NCBI GenBank assembly: GCA_903828455.1
Contig: CAIKMJ010000041.1
Coordinates: 148,518-212,517, forward strand
Reading direction: 5' to 3'
DNA: 64,000 bases
DNA from: an uncultured Acidobacteriia bacterium
GTDB taxonomy: Bacteria > Acidobacteriota > Terriglobia > Bryobacterales > Bryobacteraceae
Positions 34,020 through 41,879 of the stretch are shown here, one piece after another. Within the stretch, counting starts at the first letter, position 1, and every line of letters begins with the position of its first letter. The translations under genes were made by a program, and so were the position numbers. Under the pieces are notes generated by a model. That model ran no database searches, had not been told where the DNA came from, and was given only the letters and a program-made list of their open reading frames with translations.

Positions 34020-34545
34020 GGCCGGATCCCGCAACAAAATCGGACGCGTTCGTGCAATGTGTAAGGCCGCCCGACCTGCCATCAGGCTCTCCACCCGCCC
34101 CGGTCGCAGCGTCCCTTCGCCTTTGCCTTGCCTTCTGCGCTTTGCCGTCTGCCATCGGGACTGCTGGCCGTCGCGCAATCCGTACCGCCTGATTCGGCCT
34201 TCCGATTCACATGCCTTTTCCGTAGCCTCGTCGCGAAAAAAAGCGAGAAAGTTGTGAAACAAAATCCCGTTTCACGGCACGAAACAACTTGCTGCCGGGC
34301 CTGCCGCCACCTCCGTTTTCGAACGCTGTCTCGGGAACTTCCCGGTGCCGTCATTGGCGGCTTTTCCTCCGCCAAAGCCAGCCTCCGGAGCTATTTCGGG
34401 GTAGGTATTTTGACGGAAAAGTTAATTGCAAACGTACTATTGCTGCAAGCTGGCAACTGGTGTTACTCTAGCCAAGAGTCTGCGCAACGGAATTGGAGCG
34501 GGGCGCGTACTTGCGGGATTTTGTTTTGAGGGGAATCAAAAGGAA
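34020..34545. other. 526-bp intergenic region with hairpin and possible promoter
   Basis: No gene is supported here. At 34254-34275 GTGAAAC and GTTTCAC form a perfect 7-bp inverted repeat around AAAATCCC. A further pair, AAGTTGT and ACAACTT, brackets it from 34250 to about 34291. TTGACG (34410-34415) and TACTAT (34435-34440), 19 bp apart, could be a sigma-70 promoter for the secreted protein downstream. The A/T-richer stretch 34400-34545 fits a promoter-leader role. Confidence 0.45.
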
Positions 34546-35352
34546 ATGAAAAGCAATTACGCAAAGTTCTTGTTCACTGGCTTGATTCTGGCGCTCTCGG
34601 TGCCTGCCTCGCAGGCTGCCATCACCTGCAGCCAGTCCGATTACAAAGGTGTTTACGCCTACTCCTCGCAGGGAGCCCTGATTCAGCTTCCGCCCCAGGC
34701 CGCCGCGCTGATCGGGCCCTTCTCCCAGGCCGGTGTCATTATTTCCGACGGCCTCGGCAATCTGACCCTGCAGACCAAGGCCAGCTATAACGGCATCATT
34801 CTCGATGGCAATACCACTGCCACCTACACCGTTACGCCGGACTGCCAGATTGTATTCAATGTCTTCCTTCCCGCGCCGCTCAATGTGAATTCCGTCTTCA
34901 ACGGCGTGCTCGCCTGGAACGTGCGTCAGACCGCTCTGATGATCACCACGCCGCAGGGCAGCGTGCTTCCGGCCCAGCAGTTCAAGCAGGACCTCCGCTT
35001 CTGCGGGGTTGGCGATCTCAACGGTGCCTATCAGCTCTCGCTGGGCGGAACCATTGTTGCGCCCAAGCAGATCGCGGGCCTTTACTCCGAAGTCGGCCGC
35101 CTCGTTGCCGACGGTAACGGGAATTTCAGCGCCACCTCAACTGCCGACTACGGCGGCGGTGTGCAGCAGGAAACCCTTTCCGGTACGTACACTGTCGATT
35201 CCAACTGCATCGCTACATTTAATGCCACGCTGAACGGACAGCCGTTCTCGTTCTATGGCCCGCTCACTGGCCACGGCGAGCAGACGCTGCTGGTTGTGAC
35301 GACGCAGGGCTGGGCTGTTACCGGCGCTCTGCGTACGCAGCAGATGCAGTAG
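34546..35352 (+). CDS. secreted protein of unknown function
   Basis: 268 residues from ATG 34546, preceded by AAAGGAA. A Sec signal (YAKFLFTGLILALSVPASQA) is followed by a beta-rich body made of two similar halves. Each half has a 'C...D..G.Y..S..G' start (CSQSDYKGVYAYSSQG and CGVGDLNGAYQLSLGG). Each then has 'G.l..DG.GN.s..t.a.Y.G' and 'TY.V..dC...FN' (DGNTTATYTVTPDCQIVFNV and LSGTYTVDSNCIATFNA). This looks like an internal duplication of a ~120-residue domain. I do not recognise a named family. Small secreted domains of this kind are common in acidobacterial genomes, but the role is unknown. Confidence 0.75.
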   Translation: MKSNYAKFLFTGLILALSVPASQAAITCSQSDYKGVYAYSSQGALIQLPPQAAALIGPFSQAGVIISDGLGNLTLQTKASYNGIILDGNTTATYTVTPDCQIVFNVFLPAPLNVNSVFNGVLAWNVRQTALMITTPQGSVLPAQQFKQDLRFCGVGDLNGAYQLSLGGTIVAPKQIAGLYSEVGRLVADGNGNFSATSTADYGGGVQQETLSGTYTVDSNCIATFNATLNGQPFSFYGPLTGHGEQTLLVVTTQGWAVTGALRTQQMQ

Positions 35353-35630
35353 TATAGATTCCTTCTGGTGCTGAGGTTTTTGCAGCATTCGGCAGGGGTG
35401 GCGCTGTAGCCATCCCGCCAGGCTGCCAGGGGTAAGGTTTTTCGCCGGGTCCGGGTTGCGCCGCGGTCGATGTTTTTTTTGCAGCATCTGCCCGGCGCAG
35501 TAGTCAGTGCACGAAACTGAAAACGCTGGAACATAATATTCACATCATGCCCATTCCTCGAGGCTTCACAATTCGTTCAGTAAACTCGGGAAAGCGACTG
35601 CTTCAAGGCAACTCACGCACGGAAAATCCG

Positions 35631-37124
35631 ATGCGGGCGAGCGGTTGTTCCCCGGTTGCACGCCTCCTGCGCGCGGCGATCTTTCCTGTGGCGCTGTTTG
35701 CCGTCGCGGGTCTGCTTGCTCCGGAGCGATGCGATGCGTCGGCCTTCTCGATTGCTGAGTTAGGTACGCGCGCGGCCAGTGTCGGTACGGCCTTCACTGC
35801 TGTGGCTGATGACAGTTCGGCGCTTTTCTATAACCCCGCCGGTATCGCATTTCAGCCGGGGATTCATATGGAAATGGACAGCCTTGTCGTTGTGGGCCTG
35901 TTCCGCTTCACTCCGTCCGATCCGCCGCCGGGCACCAATGTTCCCTCCAACGGCTACCCTGGCTCGGTAAAGCCTCACTTTATTCCGGTGGCCAGTATGT
36001 TCATGACACACCAGTTCAACCCCAAGTGGACGGTTGGATTCGGTGCGTTTACCCCGTTCGGTCTGGCGTCGAACTTCATTAACTTTCACGATTCCGATCC
36101 TTCCAATACGAAGTTCCCGGGGCGCTGGGCTGGTACTCGCGCTCAGTTGCAGGAGTTCTGGTTTCAGCCGACGGTCGCGTACCGGCTGAACGAAAACAGC
36201 GCTATAGCGGTTGGGCCGGCCTTCGTTCACACGCATCTCTATATTGACCGCAGCTTCCTCAATCCCGCAGACGATGCTTTGACCTTCGGGCGTCAGGCTG
36301 CGTCGACGATCTTCCCCGGCGTGCCGGTGAATCAGGCCGCGGCCGTGATCGCCCGCCTGCTGCCGGAAGGCCGCTCGCGCATCGCCGGTACGGCCAATAG
36401 CCCGGCCTTCGCTCTCGGGTATCTTTATAAAAATCCCCGGCTGAAGACCAATTTCGGATTCTCCTTCCGCAGTTCGGTGACGAACCACCTGTCGGGGGCG
36501 GCCGGTTTCGGCTTCACCTCCAACTCCGCGCTGATTCCTTATATCGGCTCCAGCTTCCTGCCGAGCGCGTTTCCCAATCAGAAGATCACCGGCTCGTTTA
36601 CAACTCCGGCGACTTACGCGGTCGGCGTTGCGAACACTTCCCTTCGCAACACGACGATCTCAATGGATTTCCGGCTGCAGGATTACCGCCGCTTCCAGAG
36701 CGTGCCTTTGAACTTCTCCGTCAATACTGCCAACAGCACCACGTCAGCGTTGCCTGCCGAAGACCGGCTGGTCTTCAATTTCCGCAACTCATACGTGTTT
36801 GGCCTTGGCGTGGCGCGTGACATACGTCCCGATACACAGCTCCGGATTGGTTACATCTACGATCGCTCTCCGGTTGTCGATGAGAGCGTCGGGCCGCTGT
36901 TCCCCGATGCCAATCGCAACAGCTTCACCGTTGGTGGCACGCGGAAACGGGGCGAAAAGACTTACAGCTTCTTCTATGAGGCGATGTTCATGCAGAACCG
37001 CGTGACCAACGTGGCGGCAAACGCGGCGCAGGGCACCAACGGCGATTATCACAGCTTTGTGCATCTGGCGGGGCTTTCGATGCAGTTCGATGCCACCAAC
37101 TGGATCGGTAAGAAAAAACATTGA
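35631..37124 (+). CDS. FadL/OmpP1/TodX-type outer-membrane transporter
   Basis: Outer-membrane barrel for uptake of hydrophobic molecules. I prefer ATG 35631 (signal LLRAAIFPVALFAVAGLLAP, 497 residues); an in-frame ATG at 35547 would add 28 residues. The mature start, SAFSIAELGTRAASVGTAFT then AVADDSSALFYNPAGIAF, is the FadL signature (g..G.A..a.adD.sa.yyNPAgla) of the plugging hatch domain. FALGYLYKNPRLKTNFGFSF and the extended strands to the C-terminus fit the barrel. It opens a same-strand cluster with an oxidoreductase and secreted proteins, which suggests a hydrophobic substrate oxidised in the periplasm. Confidence 0.85.
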   Translation: MRASGCSPVARLLRAAIFPVALFAVAGLLAPERCDASAFSIAELGTRAASVGTAFTAVADDSSALFYNPAGIAFQPGIHMEMDSLVVVGLFRFTPSDPPPGTNVPSNGYPGSVKPHFIPVASMFMTHQFNPKWTVGFGAFTPFGLASNFINFHDSDPSNTKFPGRWAGTRAQLQEFWFQPTVAYRLNENSAIAVGPAFVHTHLYIDRSFLNPADDALTFGRQAASTIFPGVPVNQAAAVIARLLPEGRSRIAGTANSPAFALGYLYKNPRLKTNFGFSFRSSVTNHLSGAAGFGFTSNSALIPYIGSSFLPSAFPNQKITGSFTTPATYAVGVANTSLRNTTISMDFRLQDYRRFQSVPLNFSVNTANSTTSALPAEDRLVFNFRNSYVFGLGVARDIRPDTQLRIGYIYDRSPVVDESVGPLFPDANRNSFTVGGTRKRGEKTYSFFYEAMFMQNRVTNVAANAAQGTNGDYHSFVHLAGLSMQFDATNWIGKKKH

Positions 37125-37182
37125 AGTGCGGAACGGCAGCACGGGGTATTTACGCTCGCTAACAGCTCATTAAATTGAGCGG

Positions 37183-38862
37183 ATGGATCAAATGGCAGAT
37201 ACATACGACGTAATCATTTGCGGGTCCGGATCGGGTGGCGGCTTTCTTGCCGGCCAGATCGCACAGAACGCTTCGGTGCTGATCATTGAGGCGGGGCCTT
37301 ATCCCGCCGGTGCGGTCAATCCGGGGGTCGGGTCTCCGGCGCGGCGAACACTTTCGACCCAGATGAATCTGGGCACATACATCCCCAACAGCACGGCTTC
37401 CAACCGCGGGGCGGTCTCCTGGTCCTATCCGATGTACATGGATCAGTCCCAGCCCTCCACGGTCACCGTGCAGCGGGAAGCGCGCATCGTTGGCGGCGGT
37501 TCGTTCATCAACGTGGGCGCATGGCTCCGGCCTCGCCTTGTCGATTGGGATGGTTTCCACGACGAGACAGGTGTTACCGACTGGACCAAGCCGCTGTTTG
37601 AGCCCCACTTCCAGCGCGCCGAGCGGATCCTCAGCGTTCATCGCGATCTGCGCCAGTATTGGAACAAGTCCAGCCTCGCGTATGAGCAGGCGGCAATTAA
37701 GCTCGGAATTCCGGTTTTTGAAACGGCGTCCAATCGTCTGAACTGCATCCGCTGCGGCCACCGCCTCGATGCCGGCATGCCGTGCAAGTACGACTCGCTG
37801 ATGGGCACTGCGATGACGCAGATCCCGAAGGCGATGGCCTCCGGCGCCAAGCTTGTTTCCGACGCTTCGGTGCAGCAGGTAATCGTTCAGAACGGCACCG
37901 CGACGGGCGTGATTTATCGCGACAGCACCGGAGCCCTCGTCACCGCCAACGCACGCAAGCTGGTTGTGATTTCGGCCGGCTGTTACGGATCGCCGCTGAT
38001 TCTGCGAAATTCCGGCGTGTTCGACCTCAATCCCAACGTCGGCAACTACCTCCGCTCGCATCCGGGCGCGCCCATGGACGTCCTGCTGCCTGGCGACGAC
38101 TGGAATCAGGACCGCGGCTACCAGTGGAACATGCACCACTATGTGATGGATCAGTACGGTGATCCCATGGACGCATGCGTCCACGCCGGCGCCGGCTTCA
38201 TGGCCACCACGCCCTGGGTTGCCGCCTCGTTCCGGATTCCTCTTTTCGGCGCTCCTTATAAGGACGCCATGCGTGCCTGGCCCTCCCGCGCCGGCGCCTT
38301 TATCTTCACCTGGAAGCCGGCCGTTTACGGTCGTGTTGTCGGCACCGTCGATAATCCTGTCATCTCCTATCCGGTTATCGGTAAGGATGGCCTGCTCGAA
38401 CCGAAGACGCTCAATGACCTCATCTCCGGCATCAAGCAGGTCGGCAAGGTATACGAGTCGCTCGGCGCCTATGCGATGTTCCCCAATCCGAACGACCCGA
38501 TCAGCGTGCTGGCCCAGCAGGTCAGCCTCTTCGTCAGCATCTCGGGCGCGCTGCACGGTCAGGGTACCTGCCGCGCCGGCGTCAAGCAGTCCAATTCGGT
38601 GGTGGATACCAATTGTATGTCGTGGGACGTCAAAAATCTCATGGTTTGCGATGCCAGCGTCATCCCCAATCACATCAGCGCCAATCCCAACGCCCTGATT
38701 ATGGCGATTGCGAGCCGCGCCGGCGACTTTGTGAATTCCCAGATTCTGGGCGTAAAGAGCAGTCCGACGGCTTACGACGAAATGCTGGCTGCTCAGGCGG
38801 CGCTTGCCGCTCAGGCCCAGCAGGAGGCTGCTGCAGACGCGGCGGCCGCAGGAGTCAACTGA
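37183..38862 (+). CDS. GMC-family FAD oxidoreductase
   Basis: FAD-dependent alcohol/sugar/sterol-type oxidoreductase of 559 residues. The N-terminus has the dinucleotide fold YDVIICGSGSGGGFLAGQIA (GSGSGGG at 14-20) and an acidic residue in LIIEAGPYP. The cysteine cluster NCIRCGHRLDAGMPCKYDSL is of the kind found in the gluconate-type subgroup. VISAGCYGSPLILRNSG is the GMC second signature. The C-terminus has LHGQGTCRAG and NLMVCDASVIPNHISANPNA, with H/N in the catalytic positions. No own signal is seen; the next gene has a Tat-like signal, so export as a complex is plausible. The substrate is unknown. Confidence 0.88.
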   Translation: MDQMADTYDVIICGSGSGGGFLAGQIAQNASVLIIEAGPYPAGAVNPGVGSPARRTLSTQMNLGTYIPNSTASNRGAVSWSYPMYMDQSQPSTVTVQREARIVGGGSFINVGAWLRPRLVDWDGFHDETGVTDWTKPLFEPHFQRAERILSVHRDLRQYWNKSSLAYEQAAIKLGIPVFETASNRLNCIRCGHRLDAGMPCKYDSLMGTAMTQIPKAMASGAKLVSDASVQQVIVQNGTATGVIYRDSTGALVTANARKLVVISAGCYGSPLILRNSGVFDLNPNVGNYLRSHPGAPMDVLLPGDDWNQDRGYQWNMHHYVMDQYGDPMDACVHAGAGFMATTPWVAASFRIPLFGAPYKDAMRAWPSRAGAFIFTWKPAVYGRVVGTVDNPVISYPVIGKDGLLEPKTLNDLISGIKQVGKVYESLGAYAMFPNPNDPISVLAQQVSLFVSISGALHGQGTCRAGVKQSNSVVDTNCMSWDVKNLMVCDASVIPNHISANPNALIMAIASRAGDFVNSQILGVKSSPTAYDEMLAAQAALAAQAQQEAAADAAAAGVN

Positions 38863-38864
38863 TT

Positions 38865-39542
38865 ATGATCCGCGAGTCTCTCATTGAAATGGAGCGCGTG
38901 ATGACGCGCCGGAATTTCTTCGCGAACATCGTGAAGACCGTTGGCGTTGCGGCGGTCTACGATCGCTTCGGCGACGAGCTGTTCGCGCAGTCCTCCGCCG
39001 ATCCGTATCAGATCTTCAGCGCTTTCGGCCAGCTGGTTATTCCCGTCGATCAGGATCCGGGCTGGGCCACATTCGAACCCGGCATCACCCAGTACGGTCT
39101 GGGTGTCTACGTGAAGCAGGTCTTTTCCAACGGCAACGACCTGGCGTTCAACGGGCTGCTCTCGGCGATTGCCGGCTTCAACAATCTGCCGGTCACAATC
39201 GGCTACGGCCCCACGTTCCTCAATATGGTGCCCTCGCTGAAGGGTAACTATTTGCAGGCGGTGCTTGAGGGTCAGTTTGAAAGTTCCGGCGCGCAGGACA
39301 TCCTCGCCTTCGGCGCCATCTTCATGCTGCTCGGCGTTAAGCAGGTCTTCTTCAATAACTATCCCAAGCACCTGCCTATCCCGAACTCCGAATTCCAGAT
39401 CCTGCCTCCCAGCCCGCGTGCCGGCTGGGACATCATGAAATACAAGGGACCGGTCGGGCCCGATGAAGAAGCGGCATTGCGGAAGCAGTACATGAACATT
39501 CCGACGGTGCCCGGCGTTGACGTGCGGAATCCCTACATTTAG
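38865..39542 (+). CDS. gluconate 2-dehydrogenase subunit 3-like protein
   Basis: Small companion subunit of GMC dehydrogenases. The 225-residue product starts at ATG 38865, 2 bp after the GMC stop. The N-terminal MTRRNFFANIVKTVGVAAVY has a twin-arginine-like RRNFF motif, consistent with piggy-back Tat export of the folded FAD partner. The body SADPYQIFSAFGQLVIPVDQ then DPGWATFEPGITQYGLGVYV matches the family pattern in which a 'lvipvD..pga.e.gv..yid' stretch follows the signal. In characterised enzymes this subunit chaperones the flavoprotein. No cytochrome subunit is encoded nearby in this cluster. Confidence 0.8.
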   Translation: MIRESLIEMERVMTRRNFFANIVKTVGVAAVYDRFGDELFAQSSADPYQIFSAFGQLVIPVDQDPGWATFEPGITQYGLGVYVKQVFSNGNDLAFNGLLSAIAGFNNLPVTIGYGPTFLNMVPSLKGNYLQAVLEGQFESSGAQDILAFGAIFMLLGVKQVFFNNYPKHLPIPNSEFQILPPSPRAGWDIMKYKGPVGPDEEAALRKQYMNIPTVPGVDVRNPYI

Positions 39543-39564
39543 GCGCGGAGGAATCGACAAGGTC

Positions 39565-40497
39565 ATGTTCAGGTCAACGAAACAGATTGCCGCTCTGCTC
39601 CTCGGGTTGTCCGCCGCTGCCGGCGTCGCGTCGGCGCAGTTTGGCGGGCGTCCCGGCGACGTAGTGCTGTATGTGGTCTCCGTAAAGGGCGACGCGACTT
39701 TCCGTCCCGCCTCCCCGACGGTCGCCAACAACCCCAACACCCTCACCGTCCAGACACCGCTCAGCCTCCCGGCGCAGCAGTTCGGGCCCGATTTCCCCGG
39801 TGAGTCGCGCCGTCTGCTCCACTCCGAAACGGCCGACAACTTCATGATGATCGTCCAGAAGGAGGGCATCGTCAGTCCGCACCAGATGTTCCAGGATCCG
39901 GCTAAGGTCCTCATCGTCGGCGGTATGCTGCGGTTATTGCCGCCCAACAAGGCGCCGATCGATGCCGCCACCGGCCTTTATTCGCCGTTCCCGAAGTCGC
40001 TCGATTTCGGTCCGGACATGCCGAACTTCGAAGAGCTTTCCTTCCTGTGGACTCCGAGTCCGCTGTTCCCGGTCGTGATCAAGGTCGATCCTTCCTATAT
40101 CAGCCCGAACAACCCGCCGGGCCTGACGGGCATCGATTACCTGCTGACTCTCGGTAAGTTTGTTGTCCTCACTCCGTGGACCGGCCTCAATCTGACGTAT
40201 CCGGGCCAGGGCTGGGTGCAGGGCATCGATCGTAAGGTTATGGAAGCGGATGCGGCCCTGGGCAGCACTGCCTCTCTGGTGCGGCTGCGTCCCGGTCACA
40301 CGACTCCGGCGTTCAAAATCAATGCCAATACGCATATTGCCGTACTTCAGGGCAGCGTGACCATCACGCCCACGGGCGGCGGAACTCCGGTGACGCTCGG
40401 CCCGCTCCAGTACACGTTTTTGCCCAATGGCTTTAGTGTTGTCATGTCCAACCCCGAGCCGTATTCGGGTCCGACGCAGCAGTTGTTTCCGTTCTAA
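39565..40497 (+). CDS. secreted cupin-like protein
   Basis: 310 residues from ATG 39565, preceded by GGAGGAATC. Sec signal: QIAALLLGLSAAAGVASAQF. The C-terminal ~80 residues look like a cupin barrel: ASLVRLRPGHTTPAFKINAN then THIAVLQGSVTITPTGGGTP and LGPLQYTFLPNGFSVVMSNP. However, the usual metal-binding His/Glu set is only partly present (one H in GHTTP, one in NTHIAV), so metal binding is doubtful. The N-terminal part is unassigned. It sits in the FadL-GMC cluster and is probably periplasmic. Confidence 0.65.
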   Translation: MFRSTKQIAALLLGLSAAAGVASAQFGGRPGDVVLYVVSVKGDATFRPASPTVANNPNTLTVQTPLSLPAQQFGPDFPGESRRLLHSETADNFMMIVQKEGIVSPHQMFQDPAKVLIVGGMLRLLPPNKAPIDAATGLYSPFPKSLDFGPDMPNFEELSFLWTPSPLFPVVIKVDPSYISPNNPPGLTGIDYLLTLGKFVVLTPWTGLNLTYPGQGWVQGIDRKVMEADAALGSTASLVRLRPGHTTPAFKINANTHIAVLQGSVTITPTGGGTPVTLGPLQYTFLPNGFSVVMSNPEPYSGPTQQLFPF

Positions 40498-40538
40498 GCG
40501 CCTTCCGGGGAAAGAGAACACGATGCGAAGGGGAAGAG

Positions 40539-41879
40539 TTGTCTGAGATGAAAAACATACTGATCCTTCCGGGAGAGACCCTGCCGGATACTCCAACCTC
40601 CCGGCGGAGCTTCCGGGATGCCCGGCTGAACCGCCGCGTGGCAGGCCCGCTGTGTGCCGTGGCCGCCGCAATGCTGTTCGGCAATGCGCTCCTCGCGCAG
40701 CAGCCGAAGTTCGATCCAACGACTTTTGTTGTGCTGGGCGAAGGCCTCGCTGCCGGCATGGCCGACTTCTCGCTCGTTGATGTCTACCAGAAGAGCAGCT
40801 TTCCGGCTGTGATGGCGGCGCAAATGAATACGGCAATGCCGATTCCGCTGATCCAGCAGCCCGGCATCGGCAACGCACCCGGATTTCCGGCCGTGCCCGC
40901 CCGGCTCCCTGGCGTCCTGCAGGGATCGGTCCGTGAACCGTTCCCGCCGTACCTCTTTGTACTGAACCTTTCGGTCCCGAACTTCCGGCTGGCCGATTCG
41001 CTCTCGGTCAAACCGGCGGCCCCGCTCATCCAGGCGAACAATCCGCAGCAGACCATGGTCAATATGATCCTCGGCTATCCGGCGCTCATCACCGGGCCGC
41101 AGGCGAACTCTCCGGCGATCCCGCTGTGGAGCCAGTCCGATTACGCCGTGGCTATGAATCCCACGCTGGCGCTGGTCGAACTTGGTTACTACGACGTCCT
41201 CCAGGCGGCCATTGATAACAATCCCGCCGAGTTGCCCGCCACCGCCGCCTTCCAGACCAACTATTCGGCTCTGCTGGCCAAGCTCTACACGGTTTACCCG
41301 ACCATCATCGCGAGCACCATCCCGGACCCGTTCGATACCGCTTACTTCACCAGTCTTACCAGCGCCTCGCGGCTCCTCGGCGCCTCGTCCTCCACACTCC
41401 AGACATTGTTCGATCTGAAGCCCGGCGACTACCTGACGCCCAACGGCCTCATGGCGGCCGGAGCCCAGATCAACGTAGCGGGCTTTGCTTATCAGCCGCT
41501 GCCGGCCGGCTCTGTCGTCAGTGCAGCCACCGCGACGGCCGTGCACAACGCAGTCACCGCCCTCAACGGAGCCATTGCGGCCGCCGCCAAAGGCAGCAAC
41601 GCAAGCGTGTACGATTTGAAAAGTCTTCTGACCAAATGGCGTGCCAGTGGCATCACCGCCGGAGGCAATACGCTGACGGCCGATTACCTCGGCGGCATCT
41701 ACACCCTCGATGGCTACTATCCCGGCCTGACCGGACACACCGCCATCGCCAACGATTTGCTGTCATTCATCAACACCACCTACAGCACGTCGTATAAACT
41801 CGCCGACCTCAACGCAGCATTCGCCGGCGACCCGGCCGGCCGGCTGCGTCCTGCAGTCAAGAAACGGAACCTGAAGTGA
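40539..41879 (+). CDS. secreted SGNH/GDSL hydrolase-like protein with degenerate nucleophile motif
   Basis: 446 residues. TTG 40539 is placed 5 bases after AAGGGG; ATG 40548 is the alternative. A hydrophobic export segment (RRVAGPLCAVAAAMLFGNAL) precedes the mature part. FVVLGEGLAAGMADFSLVDV occupies the position of block I, where hydrolases have GDS; here Glu and Gly replace Asp and Ser. NPTLALVELGYYDVLQAAID resembles block III (G.ND, here G.YD). LDGYYPGLTGHTAIANDLL keeps the block V D..H pair. The fold is therefore probably SGNH but the catalytic serine is missing at the expected place. It lies within the FadL-GMC cluster. Confidence 0.68.
   Translation: MSEMKNILILPGETLPDTPTSRRSFRDARLNRRVAGPLCAVAAAMLFGNALLAQQPKFDPTTFVVLGEGLAAGMADFSLVDVYQKSSFPAVMAAQMNTAMPIPLIQQPGIGNAPGFPAVPARLPGVLQGSVREPFPPYLFVLNLSVPNFRLADSLSVKPAAPLIQANNPQQTMVNMILGYPALITGPQANSPAIPLWSQSDYAVAMNPTLALVELGYYDVLQAAIDNNPAELPATAAFQTNYSALLAKLYTVYPTIIASTIPDPFDTAYFTSLTSASRLLGASSSTLQTLFDLKPGDYLTPNGLMAAGAQINVAGFAYQPLPAGSVVSAATATAVHNAVTALNGAIAAAAKGSNASVYDLKSLLTKWRASGITAGGNTLTADYLGGIYTLDGYYPGLTGHTAIANDLLSFINTTYSTSYKLADLNAAFAGDPAGRLRPAVKKRNLK

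Noticed and set aside
37183..38862. Naming the GMC protein cholesterol oxidase or choline dehydrogenase
   Set aside because: Family motifs are clear, but nothing in the sequence fixes the substrate.
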